DNA from: CAWCKS01 sp963796195
GTDB lineage: Bacteria; Pseudomonadota; Alphaproteobacteria; Rhizobiales; Xanthobacteraceae
Reading direction: 5' to 3'
Assembly: GCA_963796195.1 (NCBI GenBank)
Contig: CAWCKS010000008.1
Span: 229,958 to 293,957, forward strand
Length of the DNA: 64,000 bases
Part shown: in pieces, positions 7,909-17,633 of the stretch
Layout of the letters: every line of letters starts with the position of its first letter
How positions within the stretch are numbered: position 1 is the stretch's first letter
Notes under the pieces: generated by a model
What the model was told of the DNA's origin: nothing
The model's database searches: none
Seen by the model: the letters and a program-made list of their open reading frames with translations, nothing else
Translations under genes and position numbers: made by a program

Positions 7909-10900
7909 GACGCTTCGGTCGCTGGCGCCGCCTTTGCCCCCGTTAGCCGGCGCACGCCGACGTAGAAGATCGGCGTGAACATCAAGCCGAACAGCGTCAC
8001 ACCGAGCATGCCGAAGAACACCGCGATGCCGACGGCCTGACGCATCTCTGAGCCCGCGCCGGAAGAAATCACCAGCGGCAACACGCCGAGAATGAAGGCG
8101 AACGACGTCATCAGGATCGGGCGCAGGCGCAAGCGGCAAGCCTCGCGGATCGCGTCCAGCGTCGGCTTGCCTTCGAGCTCCATGTCGCGCGCGAACTCGA
8201 CGATCAGGATCGCGTTCTTGGCGGCAAGCCCGACCAACACGACAAAGCCGATTTGCGTGAGGATGTTGATGTCGTTGCCCATGAGGCGCACGCCGAGCGT
8301 GGCGGCGAGCAGGCACATCGGCACGATCAATATGACCGAGAAGGGCAACAGCCAGCTGCCGTACTGCGCGGCGAGCACGAGATAGACGAACAACACGCAG
8401 ATCGGGAAGATGTAGAGGCCAGTATTGCCCTGTGTCTCCTGCTGATAGGACAGGTCGGTCCATTCGAACGAAATGCCGTTCGGCAGGATTTGCTGCGCCA
8501 GCCGCTGCATCGTGCCGAGTGCCGTTGCCGAGCTGACGCCGGGCAGGGTGTCGCCCTGCACCTCGGCGGCGGGATAGAGATTGTAGCGCGGTACCCGGTC
8601 GGGGCCGGTGATCTCGTTGAAGCTCACGACGTTGCCCAGCAACACCATGTCGCCCGCGGCGTTGCGGGTGCGCAGCCGCGCGAGATCGGCCGGATCCTTG
8701 CGGAACGGCAGGTCGGCCTGCGCCGTGACGTGATAGGTGCGGCCGATGATGTTGAAGTCGTTGACGTAGCTCGACCCAAAATAGGTCTGGATGGTGTCGT
8801 TGATGGCCTGGATCGGCACCCCGAGTTTTTGCGCCTTGATGCGATCGATGTCGACGAACAGCTGGGGCGTGCCAACCGAGAAGGTCGAGAACACCGAGGT
8901 CAGTCCCGGCGCGCGCCGCGCCGCGTTGACGAGTTCGTCGGTCGCTTGCGCCAGCAGGTTGGTGCCGCGGCCCTGGCGATCCTCGAGCCGCATCGTGAAG
9001 CCGCCGCCGGTGCCAATGCCCGGCACCGCGGGCGGCGGAATGACCAGCACCACGGCGCCTTCGATCGCCGACAGCCGCTTTCGCAACTCTGCCGTGATGA
9101 CGCCGGCGGTCAGGCCTTTTTTCGCACGCACCGCGGGTTCGTCGAACACCGGGAACAGCGCGGCGGTGTTGCTCGCAAGCGTTCGGGTTGCGCCGTTCAG
9201 CCCGGCAAAGGCCGGCACGCGCACCACGCCTGGAGTCTGCATCGCAATCGCTTCGACCTGGCGCACCACCTCGGTGGTGCGCGCGAGCGACGCGGCACCG
9301 GGCAACTGCACGACCGCGATGACGTAGCCGCGATCCTGCGCCGGGATGAAACCCTGCGGCGTGGTGTAGAGCAGCCAGCCGGCCGAGCCGATCAGCGCGA
9401 CATAGACCACCACCATCGCAACGCTGTGGCGGATCACGAACGAGGCTGCGGCGCCATAGGCGTGCGACAGGCTCTCGAAGCCGCGATTGAACACGCCGAC
9501 GAACGCGTTCCAGCCGCGCGCGAGGATGTTCCAGGCTGCAGGCTCCGTGCGCTCGTGGTGCGGCACCAGGATCAATGACGCAAGCGCCGGCGACAAGGTC
9601 AGCGAGCAGAAGCAGGAGATCGCGGTCGCCACCGCAATCGTGATCGCGAACTGCTTGAAGAACTGGCCGGTGATCCCCGGCAGGAACGCGGTCGGCACAA
9701 ACACCGCGATGAGCACGAGCGCGATCGACACCAGCGCGCTGCCGACCTCCTGCATGGTTTTCAGCGCGGCATCGCGGCGGCTCAGGCCCGCGGCGAGATG
9801 GCGCTCGACATTCTCGACGACGACGATCGCGTCATCGACCACGATGCCGACCGCGAGCACGAGGCCGAACAGCGTGAGATTGTTGATGGAGAAGTCGAGC
9901 GCGGCCATTGCCGCAAAGGTGCCGATCAGCGACACCGGAATGGCCAGGATCGGGATCACCGCCGGGCGCCAGCCCTGCAGGAACACCAGCACGACGACGA
10001 CGACGAGCAGCATCGCCTCGTAAATGGTCTTGACCAGCTCGCTGACCGATTGCGCGATGAATTCGGTCGGATTGTAGCCGATGTTGTATTCGAGACCCTT
10101 TGGGAAATCCGCGCTTAATTGCTGCATGGTTGCGGCAATGCTTTTGGCCGTCGCCAGCGCATTCGAATTCGGCCGCTGCGAGATGCCGAGCCCCACCGCC
10201 GGCTTCTGCAACAGGAAACTGTTGGTGGTGTAGGACAGGGCGCCGAGCTCGATGCGGGCGACGTCGCGCAGGTGTACGACGCGGCCGTCCGAGCCCGCCT
10301 TGATCAGGATATCGCCGAACTGCGCGGTGTCTTTCAACCGGCCGGTGAAAGTTAGATTGATCTGGAACGCGCGGTCGGCGATCGGTGGCTCGGCCAGCTG
10401 CCCGCCAGCGATCTGCTGGTTCTGCGCGCGGATCGCGGCAATGACGTCGTCCGCGGTCAGCCCGAGCGAGGCGATGCGGTCGGGATCGAGCCACAGCCGC
10501 ATCGAATAGTCGCGGGCGCCAAAAATCTGGATGTCACCGACGCCGTCGAGGCGGAGCAGTCGGTCGCGCACCTGCTGCAGCGCATAGTTCGAGATGTAGA
10601 GCTGGTCGAGGCTGTTGTCCGGCGACAGCATGAACACGACCATCAGGAGGTCGGGGCTGTTCTTGCGGGTCACCACGCCGGCGCGCTGCACCTCTTCTGG
10701 CAGCCGCGGCTGCGCAATCGCGACGCGGTTCTGGACCAGCACTTGTGCCTTGTCGAGGTCGGTGCCGAGTTTGAAGGTTACCGTGATGGTCAGGCGGCCG
10801 TCCGAGGTGGACTGGCTGTAGAGATACAGCATGTCCTCGACGCCGTTGATCTCCTGCTCGATCGGCGTTGCCACGGTGTCGGCCACGGTCTGCGCGGAGG

Positions 10901-11060
10901 CGCCGGGATATTGTGTGGTGACGACGACGGTCGGCGGCGCGATCTGCGGGTATTCGGAGATCGGCAGCGTCGTGTAGGCAATCGCGCCGACCACCAGCAA
11001 CACGATGGACAGCACGATCGCCAGCACCGGCTGGTTGATCGACAGGCGACCCAGGTTCAT
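7905..11060 (-). CDS. RND multidrug efflux permease (HAE1 / AcrB-like)
   Basis: At 1051 residues it is full length for a proton-driven inner-membrane RND pump. It starts with the usual LSINQPVLAIVLSIVLLVVGAI first helix. In the fourth helix it keeps the proton-relay pair in GIVVDDAIVVVENVER, followed by FVPTAFLPGITGQFFKQFA, both HAE1 hallmarks. The C-terminal half repeats the topology (VVLVGLAAKNAILIVEFARD). It forms an operon with the adaptor upstream: the adaptor TGA and this ATG overlap at 11057-11060. No outer-membrane TolC-type gene or local regulator is present, so it must use an outer-membrane channel encoded elsewhere. Likely substrates are hydrophobic drugs or plant compounds, by family only. 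Confidence 0.95.
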   Translation of the reverse strand: MNLGRLSINQPVLAIVLSIVLLVVGAIAYTTLPISEYPQIAPPTVVVTTQYPGASAQTVADTVATPIEQEINGVEDMLYLYSQSTSDGRLTITVTFKLGTDLDKAQVLVQNRVAIAQPRLPEEVQRAGVVTRKNSPDLLMVVFMLSPDNSLDQLYISNYALQQVRDRLLRLDGVGDIQIFGARDYSMRLWLDPDRIASLGLTADDVIAAIRAQNQQIAGGQLAEPPIADRAFQINLTFTGRLKDTAQFGDILIKAGSDGRVVHLRDVARIELGALSYTTNSFLLQKPAVGLGISQRPNSNALATAKSIAATMQQLSADFPKGLEYNIGYNPTEFIAQSVSELVKTIYEAMLLVVVVVLVFLQGWRPAVIPILAIPVSLIGTFAAMAALDFSINNLTLFGLVLAVGIVVDDAIVVVENVERHLAAGLSRRDAALKTMQEVGSALVSIALVLIAVFVPTAFLPGITGQFFKQFAITIAVATAISCFCSLTLSPALASLILVPHHERTEPAAWNILARGWNAFVGVFNRGFESLSHAYGAAASFVIRHSVAMVVVYVALIGSAGWLLYTTPQGFIPAQDRGYVIAVVQLPGAASLARTTEVVRQVEAIAMQTPGVVRVPAFAGLNGATRTLASNTAALFPVFDEPAVRAKKGLTAGVITAELRKRLSAIEGAVVLVIPPPAVPGIGTGGGFTMRLEDRQGRGTNLLAQATDELVNAARRAPGLTSVFSTFSVGTPQLFVDIDRIKAQKLGVPIQAINDTIQTYFGSSYVNDFNIIGRTYHVTAQADLPFRKDPADLARLRTRNAAGDMVLLGNVVSFNEITGPDRVPRYNLYPAAEVQGDTLPGVSSATALGTMQRLAQQILPNGISFEWTDLSYQQETQGNTGLYIFPICVLFVYLVLAAQYGSWLLPFSVILIVPMCLLAATLGVRLMGNDINILTQIGFVVLVGLAAKNAILIVEFARDMELEGKPTLDAIREACRLRLRPILMTSFAFILGVLPLVISSGAGSEMRQAVGIAVFFGMLGVTLFGLMFTPIFYVGVRRLTGAKAAPATEAS

Positions 11061-12190
11061 CGTTTTGCGCTCTGCGCCGGAGGCTGGGCCGCGGCTTGTG
11101 CCATGTGCGGGGAGACCTTCTGGCCGGCGCGGGCGCGTTGCAGGCCCTCGACAATGACGCGGTCGTCCGGTTTCAGGCCATCCTTGATGATGCGCAGGCC
11201 CTCGTCGAGTTCGCCAAGCGTGACCGGCTTCGCTTCGACGGTGTCGTCATCCTTCACGACAAAGACGATTTTCCGCGATTGATCACTCGCGATCGCGGTA
11301 TCGGGGATCAGAAGCGCGTCGTAGGGCGAGCTGCCGATCAGGCGGACGCGGGCGAATTGTCCGGGCAGGATCGACATATCGTGGTTGGGCACCTTGGCGC
11401 GAACTCGCAAGGTGCCGGTCGAGACGTCCATCCGGTTGTCGACGAAATCCATCGCGCCATCATGGGACGGGCTGGTCTCGCCGGTCAGCAGAATCTGCAC
11501 CGGGTTCGGCGTGTCGCGCGAGCTTGGCCGCTTGCCTTCGAACCACAGCTTGTTGTTGCGCAGGTAGGTCGGCTCGTCGAGGTCGAAGTAGATGTGGATC
11601 GGGTCGAGCGAGACCAGCGTAGTCAGCAAAGTCGCGCCAGCGTCGCCGCCCTGCACGAGATTGCCGACGCTGACGAGGTGGCGGCTGACGCGACCGTCCA
11701 TCGGCGCGAGCACGTGGGTGTATTCCTGATCGAGCTGGGCGCGTTTGAGCGCGGCTTCCGATTGAATGACGGAAGCCTCGGCCGCCTGCAACGCCTGCCG
11801 CTTCTGGTCGACGATGGCGTCGGCGACGTTCTGGCTCTTTACCAGCTCGAGCGCGCGGTCGAGCTCGCGTTTGCCGAGTTCGACGCGGGCCCGCGCATCG
11901 GCAAGCTGGCCGTCGACCTGGGCCGCCGCCGCATCATAGGGGCGGGAGTCGATGAGATAGAGCAGGTCGTCCTTGTGCACGATCTCGCCGTCGCTGAAGC
12001 CGACGCGGGTGACGAAGCCGCCGACCCGGGCGCGAATGTCGACCTGCTCGACCGCTTCGAAGCGTCCAGTAAACTCATCCCAATCGGTCACGGTGCGCTT
12101 GACCGGGGTTGCGACCGTCACCGACGGCGCTGATGCGGCAGGAGTCTGGGCAGGCTTTTCGCTGCAGGCGGCAAGAGCAAGTACAGTCAC
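11057..12190 (-). CDS. RND efflux periplasmic adaptor (membrane fusion protein), lipoprotein
   Basis: About 377 residues with the adaptor order: lipobox near the N-terminus (VLALAAC), a first barrel/lipoyl half (VKRTVTDWDEFTGRFEAVEQVDIRARVGGFV), an alpha-helical hairpin (about residues 95-150), a second lipoyl half, beta-barrel and membrane-proximal domain (VFVVKDDDTVEAKPVTLGE). It links the RND permease, with which it overlaps by four bases, to an outer-membrane duct. The start is odd. GTG 12190 gives only nine residues before the lipobox Cys, with no basic n-region. The frame stays open upstream to CTG 12208 (LRPALFVTVLALAAC), which makes a far better lipoprotein signal, before an in-frame TAA. 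Either a non-standard start or a small sequence error is likely. Confidence 0.9.
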   Translation of the reverse strand: MTVLALAACSEKPAQTPAASAPSVTVATPVKRTVTDWDEFTGRFEAVEQVDIRARVGGFVTRVGFSDGEIVHKDDLLYLIDSRPYDAAAAQVDGQLADARARVELGKRELDRALELVKSQNVADAIVDQKRQALQAAEASVIQSEAALKRAQLDQEYTHVLAPMDGRVSRHLVSVGNLVQGGDAGATLLTTLVSLDPIHIYFDLDEPTYLRNNKLWFEGKRPSSRDTPNPVQILLTGETSPSHDGAMDFVDNRMDVSTGTLRVRAKVPNHDMSILPGQFARVRLIGSSPYDALLIPDTAIASDQSRKIVFVVKDDDTVEAKPVTLGELDEGLRIIKDGLKPDDRVIVEGLQRARAGQKVSPHMAQAAAQPPAQSAKR

Positions 12191-12208
12191 GAAAAGAGCA
12201 GGACGCAG

Positions 12209-12615
12209 AAGGCTTGAAGCAAATTAAGTCATCGGGCCCCACCATTGCTCCGTGCGACGTGCAGGAATCTCAACGCAGTGCAGTCCACAATTCCGCGCTG
12301 AGCCCTGCCATCAAGCACTGTCAAAAGCTTGCCACGGGATTACGACAATCCCGAGGTCACCATTCTGTGATCGTTACTGAGCGGCGCGGACTCGCGACGC
12401 TCCGAGGAACGTTGCTTCCGATCGCGCAACGCGTGCGGATCGGCGGACGCAGTACGTAGCCATGGCAGTAGCGCATTCAAGAGCCAGGCGAGACCTGCCC
12501 GATCGGCCAGGTTATCGACACAAGGTCATGCCGAAAAAAGCGTCACCGGTTCAGCAAAACTTTTGAGCGTGTAGCCATGATTTTACGACAATGGTGGGAG
12601 GCGCGAAAACGGTCG
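12209..12615. other. Intergenic region upstream of the efflux operon
   Basis: About 400 bases between the end of the enoyl-CoA hydratase gene and the start of the efflux adaptor, both on the minus strand. It should carry the efflux promoter. I see no strong palindrome, repeat or convincing small gene, and the short frames present have no recognisable features. Confidence 0.4.
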
Positions 12616-13470
12616 TCATCGCCACCATGGGAACTGGCTCGGCATGTCCTCGGAGACCTTGCCCGGGAACGACGGCGAGCGCTTTTCGAGGAACGCCTGC
12701 ACGCCTTCGCGCACGTCGGCATGACCGCCGCGCTCGATCGACATCGGCCGGTCGATCGCAAGCAGGTCGAACGGATCGGGAGCGCCGGAAAAGCGCCAGA
12801 GCATTTGGCGGGTGAGGGCGATCGCCACCGGCGAGGTCTCGGCGGTCATCTCGTGGGCGATCGCCTTGGCCCGCGTGAGCAGATCGGCGGGTTCGGTCAT
12901 CTCGCTGACCAGCCCGCCGCGCAAGGCCTCCTCCGCCTCAAACGTTCGTCCGGACAGGCACCAGCGCAGCGCCTGCGGCAGGCCAACGAGTTTCGGCAGG
13001 AACCAGGCGCTGCCGGCCTCCGGCACGAGGCCGCGGCGCGCGAAGATGAAGCCGAGCTTTGCGCCCCTCGCGACAATGCGAATGTCCATCGGCAGCGTCA
13101 TGGTGATGCCGACGCCGACGGCGTGGCCGTTGATCGCGGCGATCGACGGCTTGCGGCACGAGAAGATCGCGCCGACGAAGCCGCGGCCGCGACCGGCGGG
13201 CGTGTCGCCGCCGCGACCGAACACGCTGGCACCATGGGCGCCCGAGGTATCAAAGCTGTTGGCGCCGCCGGAGACGTCGGCGCCTGCGCAAAACGCGCGG
13301 CCCGCCCCGGTGACGATCACGGCGCGCACGGCGTCGTCCTGATCCGCGCGGTTGAACGCGTCCTCGAACTCGCTGCCCATCGTGCTGGTATAGGCGTTGA
13401 GCTTGTCCGGGCGGTTGAGCGTCAAGACCATGACCGATCCGTCGATCTCGCACGTGATGTCTTTGTACAT
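12616..13470 (-). CDS. Enoyl-CoA hydratase/isomerase family protein
   Basis: A 284-residue crotonase-fold protein. The oxyanion-hole loops are visible: AFCAGADVSG in the first half and NGHAVGVGITMTLPMDIRI in the second. The segment FARRGLVPEAGSAWFLPKLVG includes a Glu at the place used as a general acid/base in hydratases. It probably acts on an acyl-CoA thioester in fatty or aromatic acid breakdown. No acyl-CoA dehydrogenase or ligase is adjacent, so the pathway cannot be assigned. It is slightly longer than the minimal fold because of a roughly 25-residue glycine-rich insertion (SGGANSFDTSG to RGRGF) after the first oxyanion loop. Confidence 0.9.
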   Translation of the reverse strand: MYKDITCEIDGSVMVLTLNRPDKLNAYTSTMGSEFEDAFNRADQDDAVRAVIVTGAGRAFCAGADVSGGANSFDTSGAHGASVFGRGGDTPAGRGRGFVGAIFSCRKPSIAAINGHAVGVGITMTLPMDIRIVARGAKLGFIFARRGLVPEAGSAWFLPKLVGLPQALRWCLSGRTFEAEEALRGGLVSEMTEPADLLTRAKAIAHEMTAETSPVAIALTRQMLWRFSGAPDPFDLLAIDRPMSIERGGHADVREGVQAFLEKRSPSFPGKVSEDMPSQFPWWR

Positions 13471-13603
13471 GTCTTCGCTCCCGCGTTTGACCTTGGTGTG
13501 CCGTTTCTTGTGAGGGGCAGGCTAGCGCGGCTTGTCAAAAGGCACAAACGTCTGCATTGCACGTTGCTCATTTCATTTCGCAACTCCGGCCAGCCGGATT
13601 GGA

Positions 13604-14867
13604 TTGTCTGACGTGTTCGCAAGCCATGCCGCAACCTGGGGCGTCGTCGCACTCGCCACCGTTGGTGTGATCGCGCGCCCCTGGAACTTCCCAGAATTCG
13701 TTTGGGCCGTCGCGGGTGCCGTGCTGCTGGTCGCCTCGAACTTGCTGCCGTGGCCGGACGCGCTCGCCGCCGCTGCCAAAGGCAACGACGTCTATTTCTT
13801 CCTCATCGGCATGATGCTGCTGGCGGAAGTGGCGCAAGCCGAGGGCCTGTTCGACTGGCTGGCGCGGGAGGCCGTGGCGCTGGCCGGTGGCTCGTCACGA
13901 CGGCTGTTCGCAATCGTGTACCTCGTCGGCACACTGGTCACGATCCTGTTGTCGAACGACGCGACCGCCGTGGTGCTGACGCCGGCGGTGTACGCAGCGA
14001 GCGCGTGCGGCAAAGGTCGAGCCGCTCCCTTATCTCTTCATCTGCGCCTTCATCGCCAATGCGGCGAGTTTTGTGTTGCCGATCTCGAACCCCGCTAATC
14101 TGGTCGTGTTCGGCGACCGCGTGCCGCCACTGCTCGAATGGCTGAAGTGGTTCACGCTGCCGTCGGTCGCTGCGATTGTTGCGACTTATATCGTGCTGCA
14201 CTGGACGCAGCGGCGGGTGCTTGTCGCGGTCGTTGCGGGTGCGGCGGCGCCGCAACCGCTCGGGCGCGGTGGGGCAATCGCGGCCATCGGAATTGTTGCC
14301 ACGGCGGTTGTGCTGCTCATGGCATCGGCGCTCGGCCGCGATCTGGGATTACCGACCTTTGTCGCGGGCGCGATCGTGACGGCCATCGTGTTGCTGCTGG
14401 CACGCCAGTCGCCGTGGAAAATCCTGCGCGGCGTGTCGTGGTCGGTGCTGCCGCTGGTCGCCGGACTGTTCATCCTGGTCGAGGGCCTGAATCGCACCGG
14501 CGCGGTACCGGCGTTGGCCGAACTGCTACGCGCAATGAGCGCGGCGGCGCCACAAGCGACGACGTGGGCTGCGGGCATCGTCATTGCCGTGGCCTGCAAC
14601 CTGTTGAACAATTTGCCGAGCGGATTGATCGCGGCGACGACGATCCACGATGCGCAGCTGCCCGCACATCTGACCAGCGCTATCATGATCGGCGTCGACC
14701 TCGGACCAAACCTGTCGGTAACGGGATCGCTGGCGACGATCCTCTGGCTGATCGCGCTGCGTCGTCAGGGCGAAAATGTCGCAGCACTGCAATTCCTGAA
14801 GCTCGGCGTGCTGATCATGCCGCCGGCGTTGTTGCTGGCGCTGGCCGCACTGTGGGTCGGGATCTAA
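13604..14867 (+). pseudogene. ArsB/SLC13-type arsenite or anion permease, one frameshift
   Basis: Two overlapping frames rebuild one membrane permease of about 420 residues with some ten or eleven hydrophobic helices. The first half holds VYFFLIGMMLLAEVAQAEGLFDWLA and LLSNDATAVVLTPAVY; the second holds FIANAASFVLPISNPANLVVF and later NNLPSGLIAATTI plus IGVDLGPNLSVTGSLATILW. Paired S-N-x-A and N-P-A-N re-entrant motifs like these are typical of the ArsB/NhaD/SLC13 group. Arsenite extrusion is the usual annotation, but no arsR or arsC is nearby, so another anion is possible. The frame break is one extra G at about 14003 (YAAS then RAAKVEPLPY). The start at TTG 13604 (GTG 13613 also possible) is uncertain. 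Confidence 0.8.
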
Positions 14868-14883
14868 CGCTTCCCTGAAATGC

Positions 14884-14908
14884 GAAGCCCGGCCAGAGGC
14901 CGGGCTTC
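14884..14908. terminator. Bidirectional hairpin terminator
   Basis: GAAGCCCGGCC (14884-14894), a three-base loop AGA, then GGCCGGGCTTC (14898-14908): a perfect 11-bp GC-rich stem. It lies exactly between the convergent permease (stop 14867) and binding-protein (stop 14934) genes. Only a weak T-rich tail follows on the plus strand (TCATCGTTGTCTCT). Confidence 0.8.
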
Positions 14909-14933
14909 ATCGTTGTCTCTGTCGCTGACCCGA

Positions 14934-16160
14934 TCAGCTCGGACCGCCGCCGTCCATCAGCGGCCCGAACAATTTCCAGGTCTCGCCTTCGAATTTCTCG
15001 AGCTGGAGCTGTTTGATCGGCGACCAGTCGGTCTCCGAGGTCTTGATCTTGACGCCCGGCAGATAGATGCCGATCTCCATGTCCATTTTCTGCATCTGCT
15101 TCATCAGGTTCTCGCGCGTCATGTCATCGCCGCACTGGCGCAACACCTGCTCGAGTCCCTTGGCGACGCCATAGCCGAACACGGTCGCGGCATCGGCCTG
15201 ATCGCCTTCCGGATACCACTTGGTCATGAAGGTGCGCCATTCCTTGAGGCCCGGATCGTCCTTCCACTGCGGATCGTTCGGGTCCTTCAGATAAGCGGCG
15301 CTGATGATGCCCTGCGAATTCTCAAGGCCGGCGGGCTTGAGAACCGACGATACCGAGACCGACACGTTGGTGAGGAATTGCACTGGATGCCAGTTCAATT
15401 CGCCGATCTTCTTGATCGCCTGCGCGGCAAACTTCGGCGTCGCCACGGTGACGAAGATATCGGGATTGGCGCCCTTGATCTGCACCACCTGGGAGTCGAC
15501 CGTCGGGCTCGTCACCTCGAACGACACTTCGGAAACGATGGTCTTGCCGTCCTTGCCGAGCACGTCGTGGAATCCGGTCAGGTAATCCTTCCCGAAATCG
15601 TCGTTCTGGAACAGGATGCCGACCGTCTTGCCGGGAAAGTTCTTCTGGATGTAGCGGCTATAGATCCGCGCTTCGCTCTGGTAGTTGGGCTGCCAGCCCA
15701 TGCTCCAGGGAAACTCCTTCGGATCGGCCCACTTGGTGGCGCCGCTGCCGATGAAGATTTGCGGCACCTTCTTCTGGTTGAGGTACTTCTGGATCGCGGA
15801 GTTGCCGGGCGTGCCGACCACTTGATAGACCGCGAACACTTCATCGCTCTCGACCAGCTTGCGGACCTGCTCGACCGTTTTCGGCGGCGAGTAGCCATCG
15901 TCGTAGGAGATGAAGGTCACCTTGCGCCCGTTGATGCCACCGGCATCATTGACCATCTTGAAGTAGGCGGCTTCGGTCTTGGCGATCGTCGCATAGGCCG
16001 ATGCCGGACCGGAGTAGGGCGCGATATTGCCGATCTTGATTTCGGTATCGGTGACGCCGACGTCATTCTTCTTCTGGGCAACAGCGACACCCGTTGACAG
16101 CGCAACCGCGGTGATCGCCAGTGCAGCGGCTCGCAATGAGCCCAATGCATTCCAAGTCAC
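14934..16160 (-). CDS. ABC transporter substrate-binding protein, branched-chain amino acid (LivJ/HAAT) type
   Basis: A periplasmic binding protein of about 408 residues. It has a Sec signal peptide (LRAAALAITAVALSTGVAVA, cleaved before QKKND) and a type I two-lobe Leu/Ile/Val-binding fold (TDTEIKIGNIAPYSGPASAY, INGRKVTFISYDDGYSPPKTVEQVRKLVE). GTG 16160 is preferred because GGAGG lies seven bases upstream; ATG 16166 would directly abut the GGAGGA. No permease or ATPase is adjacent, so it is an orphan. Bradyrhizobium has many such proteins, often binding aromatic or carboxylic acids rather than amino acids. It is a clear paralogue of the binding protein at 40100-41326, with matching N-terminal motifs and the same length. 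Confidence 0.9.
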   Translation of the reverse strand: MTWNALGSLRAAALAITAVALSTGVAVAQKKNDVGVTDTEIKIGNIAPYSGPASAYATIAKTEAAYFKMVNDAGGINGRKVTFISYDDGYSPPKTVEQVRKLVESDEVFAVYQVVGTPGNSAIQKYLNQKKVPQIFIGSGATKWADPKEFPWSMGWQPNYQSEARIYSRYIQKNFPGKTVGILFQNDDFGKDYLTGFHDVLGKDGKTIVSEVSFEVTSPTVDSQVVQIKGANPDIFVTVATPKFAAQAIKKIGELNWHPVQFLTNVSVSVSSVLKPAGLENSQGIISAAYLKDPNDPQWKDDPGLKEWRTFMTKWYPEGDQADAATVFGYGVAKGLEQVLRQCGDDMTRENLMKQMQKMDMEIGIYLPGVKIKTSETDWSPIKQLQLEKFEGETWKLFGPLMDGGGPS

Positions 16161-16376
16161 GTGCATTCCTCCGTTGTCTCGATCGCCCGGTTGCTGTGAA
16201 AGTCTTGTTGGATGAGCGACGCTCTCGTCATTGAGAGAACAAAGCGAATACCACGGAACCACAGCCGTCACTAGCCCAGTAGCGCCTCCTTGCCGGCGGC
16301 GTGCGTGATAAGCCTTTGCGCGATGCGGCAATCGCGCTACCTACGGCGAAAGCGCGGGGACATCTGAGGTCGCAAG

Positions 16377-17609
16377 GTGAGTGGCGAGGGGCAAAAGGTC
16401 GTCATCATTGGCGCGGGACACGCCGGCGGCTCGGCGGCCGCGTTCCTGCGTGAGTACGGATTTGCCGGCGCGATCGCGCTGGTCGGCGAAGAGGCGGTAT
16501 TGCCGTATCAGCGGCCGCCGTTGTCGAAGGCCTGGCTGAAGGGCGAGGCTGATGAGCATCACCTGATCCTGCGGCCGGATGCCTATTATGCCGGCAGCCA
16601 TATCGACGTCCGGCTCGCAACGCGCGCGACCGCGATCGACCGGAGTGTGTCCCGCGTCACTCTGGGAGACGGCAACCAGCTACCCTATGACTGGCTGATC
16701 CTCGCCACCGGCTCAAAGCTGCGCCGGCTCAACGTGGCGGGCGCCGAGCTTGCCGGAATTTTCTTTCTGCGCACGACGGTCGATGCTGATCATTTGAAGG
16801 AAGCGATCAAACCGGGCGGCAGGCTCGTGGTGATCGGTGGCGGCTATATCGGACTCGAGGTCGCCGCCTGCGCAAAATATCTCGGCGCCGACGTCACGGT
16901 GGTCGAGAGTGAAGCGCGCGTGCTGTCGCGTACCTCGAGCGCAATGCTCGCCGAATTCTTCCAGGACTATCATCGCGGCAAGGGCGTGCGCTTCGAGTTG
17001 AACGCGCGCGTCAGCGGCTTCGTCGGGCGCGATGGTCATGTCGCAGGCGTCAGCCTCGCGGACGGCAGGGTTATCGATTGCGATGCGGCGCTGGTCGGCG
17101 TCGGCGCGCTCGGCCACGATGATCTCGCAAGGGCGGCCGGCTTGCCATGCGAGGACGGTATTGTGGTCGACGAACTGGCGCGCACTGCGGACCCAAAGAT
17201 CTTCGCGATCGGCGACTGCACGCGGCGACCGCTGCCGCGCTACGGCAAGATGGTGCGGCTCGAAAGCGTGCCGAACGCGCTGGAGCAGGCGAAATTCGCT
17301 GCCGGCGCGATCTGCGGACGACCGCCGGCGGCGCCGGAGGTGCCGTGGTTCTGGTCCGATCAGTTCGATCTTCGGCTGCAGATCGCGGGCCTTGCTTTCG
17401 ACGTCGCGGAAACCGTGGTCCGCGGCGATCCGAAGGATGCGAAGTTCGCTGTTTTTCATCTTGCCGCCGATGGCCGGCTGCAGGCGGTCGAGGCCGTTAA
17501 CGCGACGCCCGAATACATGACAGGGCGCTTGCTGATCGGGAAGGCAAAACCGGTCGACCGCGCGCGGCTCGTCGATCGCGCGATCCCGATCAAGCAATTG
17601 CTGAGCTGA
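16377..17609 (+). CDS. FAD/NAD(P)-dependent ferredoxin (rubredoxin) reductase-like oxidoreductase
   Basis: A 410-residue flavoprotein of the ferredoxin-reductase group serving Rieske or P450 oxygenases. It has an N-terminal FAD Rossmann motif (VVIIGAGHAGGSAAAFLREYG), the PYQRPPLSKAWL segment characteristic of this family, an NAD-binding Rossmann motif (VVIGGGYIGLEVAACAKYLGADVTVVE), the FAD-contacting IFAIGDCTRRP, and a C-terminal reductase domain (VPWFWSDQFDLRLQIAG). It would pass electrons from NAD(P)H to a small iron-sulfur carrier. No ferredoxin or oxygenase gene is adjacent. A glutathione S-transferase follows 24 bases downstream, so the two may be co-transcribed. The start is GTG 16377. 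Confidence 0.9.
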   Translation: MSGEGQKVVIIGAGHAGGSAAAFLREYGFAGAIALVGEEAVLPYQRPPLSKAWLKGEADEHHLILRPDAYYAGSHIDVRLATRATAIDRSVSRVTLGDGNQLPYDWLILATGSKLRRLNVAGAELAGIFFLRTTVDADHLKEAIKPGGRLVVIGGGYIGLEVAACAKYLGADVTVVESEARVLSRTSSAMLAEFFQDYHRGKGVRFELNARVSGFVGRDGHVAGVSLADGRVIDCDAALVGVGALGHDDLARAAGLPCEDGIVVDELARTADPKIFAIGDCTRRPLPRYGKMVRLESVPNALEQAKFAAGAICGRPPAAPEVPWFWSDQFDLRLQIAGLAFDVAETVVRGDPKDAKFAVFHLAADGRLQAVEAVNATPEYMTGRLLIGKAKPVDRARLVDRAIPIKQLLS

Positions 17610-17633
17610 AGAAGAAACAAAAGGAAACGCCGC

